Source of the DNA: an uncultured Lachnospiraceae bacterium
GTDB taxonomy: Bacteria > Bacillota > Clostridia > Lachnospirales > Lachnospiraceae
DNA length: 64,000 nt
Reading direction: 5' to 3'
Assembly: GCA_910584965.1 (NCBI GenBank)
Contig: CAJUDZ010000003.1
Location: forward strand, 62,001-126,000
This document shows, one piece after another, positions 60,975 to 64,000 of the stretch. The notes beneath the pieces were generated by a model. The model did not search any database and was not told the DNA's origin. It saw only the letters and a list, made by a program, of their open reading frames with translations. Both the position numbers and the translations under genes were made by a program. How positions within the stretch are numbered: the stretch's first letter is position 1; every line of letters begins with the position of its first letter.

Positions 60975-61910
60975 ATGAGTAAGCTTGTGAGTTTTGTAAT
61001 ACCCTGCTACCGTTCGGCAAAAACGATCGGAGGGGTTTTGGAAGAAATCGATGCCGCAATGGGGAATCTTGATGAATACCGTTATGAGATCATTCTCGTA
61101 AACGACTGTTCTCCCGACGATACTTTTGAGGTGATCAGGGAAATCTGCGCGGGGAGAAAGGATGTTACCGGCGTGAATCTGGCCAGAAATTTCGGGCAGC
61201 ATGCGGCATTGATGGCCGGTTTCCATTACGTGCGGGGGGATTATGTGATCTGTCTGGATGACGACGGACAGACGCCGGCCAGTCAGGCCGGCCGGCTTTT
61301 GCGGGAACTGGATAACGGTTATGACGCCGTCTACGCAAAATACGGACATAAGCAGCATTCGGTTTTCCGGAATTTCGGAAGCCGGGTCAACGACTGGATG
61401 GCGCGGGTCATGCTCGGCAAGCCGAAAGACCTGTATCTTTCCAGCTATTTTGCGGTAAAGCGTTTCATTGTGGAGGAAATGCTGCGGTATACGAATCCTT
61501 ATCCGTATGTGATCGGACTGGTGCTCCGCGCGACCAGAAATATTGTCAACGTGGAAGTAGATCACAGGGAAAGGGAAGTCGGCACTTCCGGCTATACGAT
61601 CGGGAAGCTGTTCGCGCTGTGGTTCAACGGCTTTACGGCCTTCAGCATCAAGCCGCTCCGGGCGGCGACTTTTATCGGTGCATTATCGGCCGGAGCCGGA
61701 TTCCTGTACGGAATTTATACCATTATTAAGAAACTGGTCAATCCCAATGTCGTAATCGGATTCAGCTCGCTTATGTCCGCGATCGTATTTTTCGGGGGTA
61801 TCGTGATGCTGATGCTCGGCATTATAGGGGAGTATATCGGAAGAATTTATATTTCCATGAACAATTCCCCGCAGTATGTAGTCAGAGAGTGTATTGATGA
61901 ACGAGAATGA
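60975..61910 (+). CDS. GT2 polyprenyl-phosphate glycosyltransferase (GtrB/ArnC/DPM-like)
   Basis: A 311-aa protein. The N-terminal GT-A domain has SFVIPCYRSAKTIGGVLEEI, IILVNDCSPDDTFEVI, GVNLARNFGQHAALMAGF and the metal-binding DDDGQTPAS (~95). The C-terminal part carries two membrane segments (~225-247 and ~262-285) and ends with GEYIGRIYISMNNSPQYVV, the classic tail of GtrB/ArnC enzymes. It charges undecaprenyl phosphate with a sugar, which the GtrA protein (53741) could flip. ATG 60975 is chosen for its GGAGAG; the next gene overlaps its end by 14 bp. Confidence 0.95.
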   Translation: MSKLVSFVIPCYRSAKTIGGVLEEIDAAMGNLDEYRYEIILVNDCSPDDTFEVIREICAGRKDVTGVNLARNFGQHAALMAGFHYVRGDYVICLDDDGQTPASQAGRLLRELDNGYDAVYAKYGHKQHSVFRNFGSRVNDWMARVMLGKPKDLYLSSYFAVKRFIVEEMLRYTNPYPYVIGLVLRATRNIVNVEVDHREREVGTSGYTIGKLFALWFNGFTAFSIKPLRAATFIGALSAGAGFLYGIYTIIKKLVNPNVVIGFSSLMSAIVFFGGIVMLMLGIIGEYIGRIYISMNNSPQYVVRECIDERE

Positions 61911-63768
61911 GCTTGGAATCAAACTGAAACTGAATTTTATTGCGTTTCTGATCGCGACGGCGGGAACGCTCTGCTTTCCCCAGATCATCAACCTGAAAGG
62001 GAATCCGTTAGTCTTTACGAACAGTATTTTTTCCGTGTTCGTCTGGCTTCTGTGCATTTATGCGGTAAATCTATCGCTGCACACGATCGATCTTTACGAT
62101 ATGCTGGGATGGAAACTGGCGGGCGGGATTTCCTTTGCGTTTACTACGGCAATGCTGTTCGGCGCCAGACTGGAAGCGGCCGGAAACGTGGATTTCAAAG
62201 ACTGGAAGCTGTGGATTTCCCTGCCGGTGCTGACCTGTCTTTTTACCATTCTTGTTCGGAAATCATGGAATTTTCTCGGAAATATGGAGGAACGGAAAGA
62301 AAAACTGGCGCGGTATATCAAGGTGCCGCAGACATTGAAATCTCCGGTAAAAAACGCGGATATTTTAACGTTTGTGTTTCTGCTGCTTTGCTGGCTTCCC
62401 GTTCTTCTCGCCGTATATCCGGGGTTTTTTGTCTATGACGCCCAGGATGAATATCTGCAGGTGGCGTCGAGGAATTTTACGACCCATCATCCGCTTGTGC
62501 ATGTGCTGATGCTCGGCGGCATCATCTGCGCCGTCCATAAAGTAACGGATTCCTATAATCTGGGAATCGCCTGTTATATGTTTGTGCAGATGCTGATCGT
62601 GGCAGGCGGTTTTACATTTCTTCTTGCCTGGCTCAGGAAAAAGAAAATCAATCGGACGCTGCGCATTCTTTCGCTGCTTTATTTCGCGTTTTTCCCGGTG
62701 ATTGTGATGTTTACCCTCTGTTCCGCCAAAGATACGATTTTTACCGTGGCGCTGCTTTTGCTGCTGATCAGTATGCTGGAAATGGGAATGGCGGGGGAAC
62801 GGTTCTTTCATTCCGGACCGGAAATGGCATTTTTTGTATTAAGCGCCCTGACGATGCTTTTGTTCCGAAAAAACGGCATCTATGCGTTTGCGGTCATGAT
62901 ACTGGCGCTTCTTTTTTACCATAAGAAGTATCTGAAAAAAATGGGGATGCTCCTGGCGGTGATCGTTGTTTCCTACTTTCTGATAAGCGGCGGGCTGGCG
63001 GCCGTGCTGGGCGCGCATGAAACGGAAAATCAGGAAATTCTGACGGTGCCGATACAGCAGCTCGCCAGAACTTATAAATTCAACAAAGATGTTTTTTCCG
63101 AAGAAGAGATCGCCGTATTGCACGAAATCCTGCCGGAAGAGGCGCTTGTGCTCTATAATCCGAAGCTGTCCGACCCGGTGAAATACCGTTTCCGGAACGA
63201 AGCGTATCAGGCCGACAGGTCCAGATATCTCGAACTGTGGCTGAGAATCGGCCTCAGAAAACCGTTGTCTTATATTAACGCGTGGCTCGTTAATTCTTAC
63301 GGGTTCTGGTATCCGGATACGATCATCGACGTTTATTCCGGCAATACGGTATTTACGTTTACTTATGAAGACAGTTCCTATTTCGGATACGAAGTGGAAC
63401 TGCCCGGCGTCCGGGCGAGCAAAATCCCGTGGCTGGATGAAGCGTACAGACGGCTGTCATTAGAACTGGAACAGGAGAAGATACCGATCGTTTCCATGAT
63501 GTATTCTCCGGGCTGTCTGTTCTGGTGTTTTGCCTATGTGTTCATTTATGTCTTATACCGGCGGAAATATCACATTACGATTCCGTATCTGATGGTATTT
63601 CTGATCTGGCTCACCGTGCTGCTGGGTCCTACCTATCTGCCGAGATACGTGCTGATCTTCTGGTTCGGGCTGCCCCTGTTTGCTGCGGTAATGCTGGAAG
63701 AAGAAAAGTTTATCCGGACGGCCTGTGAAGAAATGCCCCAAACCGTTTCATCACGGGAGGAAGCGTAA
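61897..63768 (+). CDS. polytopic membrane protein, DUF6020-like
   Basis: A 623-aa protein with about twelve hydrophobic segments. The extracytoplasmic segment YPGFFVYDAQDEYLQVA then TTHHPLVHVLMLGG (~180-210) recalls membrane proteins annotated DUF6020 in Firmicutes, and its Asp/His-rich first large loop suggests GT-C-like chemistry. It ends with LVNSYGFWYPDTII and two further helices. ATG 61897 overlaps the GT2 gene by 14 bp (a TTG at 61894 is also in frame). It could transfer the Und-P-linked sugar to a surface polymer as the third, polymer-specific part of a Gtr-type system (inference). Confidence 0.75.
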   Translation: MNENELGIKLKLNFIAFLIATAGTLCFPQIINLKGNPLVFTNSIFSVFVWLLCIYAVNLSLHTIDLYDMLGWKLAGGISFAFTTAMLFGARLEAAGNVDFKDWKLWISLPVLTCLFTILVRKSWNFLGNMEERKEKLARYIKVPQTLKSPVKNADILTFVFLLLCWLPVLLAVYPGFFVYDAQDEYLQVASRNFTTHHPLVHVLMLGGIICAVHKVTDSYNLGIACYMFVQMLIVAGGFTFLLAWLRKKKINRTLRILSLLYFAFFPVIVMFTLCSAKDTIFTVALLLLLISMLEMGMAGERFFHSGPEMAFFVLSALTMLLFRKNGIYAFAVMILALLFYHKKYLKKMGMLLAVIVVSYFLISGGLAAVLGAHETENQEILTVPIQQLARTYKFNKDVFSEEEIAVLHEILPEEALVLYNPKLSDPVKYRFRNEAYQADRSRYLELWLRIGLRKPLSYINAWLVNSYGFWYPDTIIDVYSGNTVFTFTYEDSSYFGYEVELPGVRASKIPWLDEAYRRLSLELEQEKIPIVSMMYSPGCLFWCFAYVFIYVLYRRKYHITIPYLMVFLIWLTVLLGPTYLPRYVLIFWFGLPLFAAVMLEEEKFIRTACEEMPQTVSSREEA

Positions 63769-63782
63769 GGAAGCGCCGCGAT

Positions 63783-63811
63783 TTGCAACGAAACAGGAAT
63801 TATGTTATAAT
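63783..63811 (+). promoter_or_regulatory. predicted promoter before the right-edge gene
   Basis: TTGCAA (63783-63788) and a perfect TATAAT (63806-63811) at 17 bp. A further TATAAT lies at 63842-63847 without a good -35. Confidence 0.55.
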
Positions 63812-63868
63812 AAGCGCGGATTTGCGAGTCCGGGAGTTCAATATAATAACAGGAAAGCGTTACGGAGA

Positions 63869-64000
63869 ATGAATAAAGTTATTAACAGCCGACAGGCGGT
63901 TTGCGGAACGGTCTGGATCATATGTTTCTGCGTGATCATTGCATTGTGGCCGCTCAGGCTTGTGACGGAAAAAGTCGTTTCCGGGAGCAGCAGGCAGATG
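63869..64000 (+). CDS. N-terminal fragment of a membrane protein cut by the window edge
   Basis: Forty-four codons remain open at the right edge. The text begins MNKVINSRQAVCGTVW and continues with a hydrophobic signal-anchor (WIICFCVIIALWPL, ~16-29). AGGAAAG is 11 nt and GGAGA directly before ATG 63869. It may continue the glycan locus as another polytopic protein. No family can be assigned from this fragment. Confidence 0.6.
   Translation, partial: MNKVINSRQAVCGTVWIICFCVIIALWPLRLVTEKVVSGSSRQM

Overview
The window looks like chromosomal DNA from an anaerobic, low-to-mid G+C Gram-positive gut or rumen bacterium of the Clostridia, most likely Lachnospiraceae. This is an inference. It rests on strong AGGAGG or AGAAAGG ribosome-binding sites, consensus-like sigma-A promoters, lipobox-type solute-binding proteins, a YesM/YesN-type two-component pair beside LplABC-type permeases, and split transketolase and split altronate-dehydratase genes. 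No rRNA, tRNA, phage, IS element or CRISPR array is visible. No gene-free stretch exceeds 300 bases; the longest gaps (about 240 b) are regulatory.

Bases 1-50100 form a very large carbohydrate-utilisation region. Its enzymes fit plant pectin, particularly rhamnogalacturonan side chains: GH78 rhamnosidase, GH2, a CE15-like esterase, GH95 and GH29 fucosidases, GH42 galactosidase, GH31, a GH140/DUF4038 apiosidase-like enzyme and a GH28 polygalacturonase, plus two large proteins (695 and about 927 aa) that I cannot place in a known family. Monomer catabolism is embedded in two blocks. The first (3.2-9.1 kb) has a LacI regulator divergent from a FucI-fold isomerase, a two-subunit transketolase and an FGGY kinase. 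That set matches the published transketolase pathway for D-apiose. The second (9.1-15.7 kb) has a GntR regulator divergent from an RraA-like protein, a two-gene UxaA-type dehydratase, an SDR and uronate isomerase UxaC, with an enolase-superfamily dehydratase on the other strand. Uptake is by an LplB/LplC/lipoprotein ABC system flanked by its likely AraC-type response regulator and histidine kinase (23.0-30.3 kb), with a second solute-binding lipoprotein placed 2 bp before GH95.

Between 34.5 and 37.4 kb a second FucI-fold protein, a NifS-like aminotransferase and a 93-aa orphan protein sit among the glycosidases. At 44.7-48.4 kb a MATE exporter lies convergent to a two-gene ATP-grasp / PLP-decarboxylase operon that does not fit sugar catabolism.

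From 50.7 kb to the right edge is a cell-surface glycan locus: a GT52-like transferase, an ABC flippase/exporter, GtrA, an acyltransferase, the dTDP-4-amino-4,6-dideoxygalactose transaminase RffA, a GNAT acetyltransferase, a GtrB-like GT2 and three or four large polytopic proteins. Together they suggest Und-P-linked modification of a surface polymer with an N-acetylated amino-dideoxy sugar.

Non-coding points of note are a cluster of TTAAGT hexamers over the divergent lacI/isomerase promoters, with a similar element at the GH2 promoter; TGATA-type palindromes at the gntR/rraA divergent promoters; two unrelated 18-bp tandem repeats, one in frame and one spanning a stop codon; and strong hairpins in the leaders at 34.45 and 57.2 kb.
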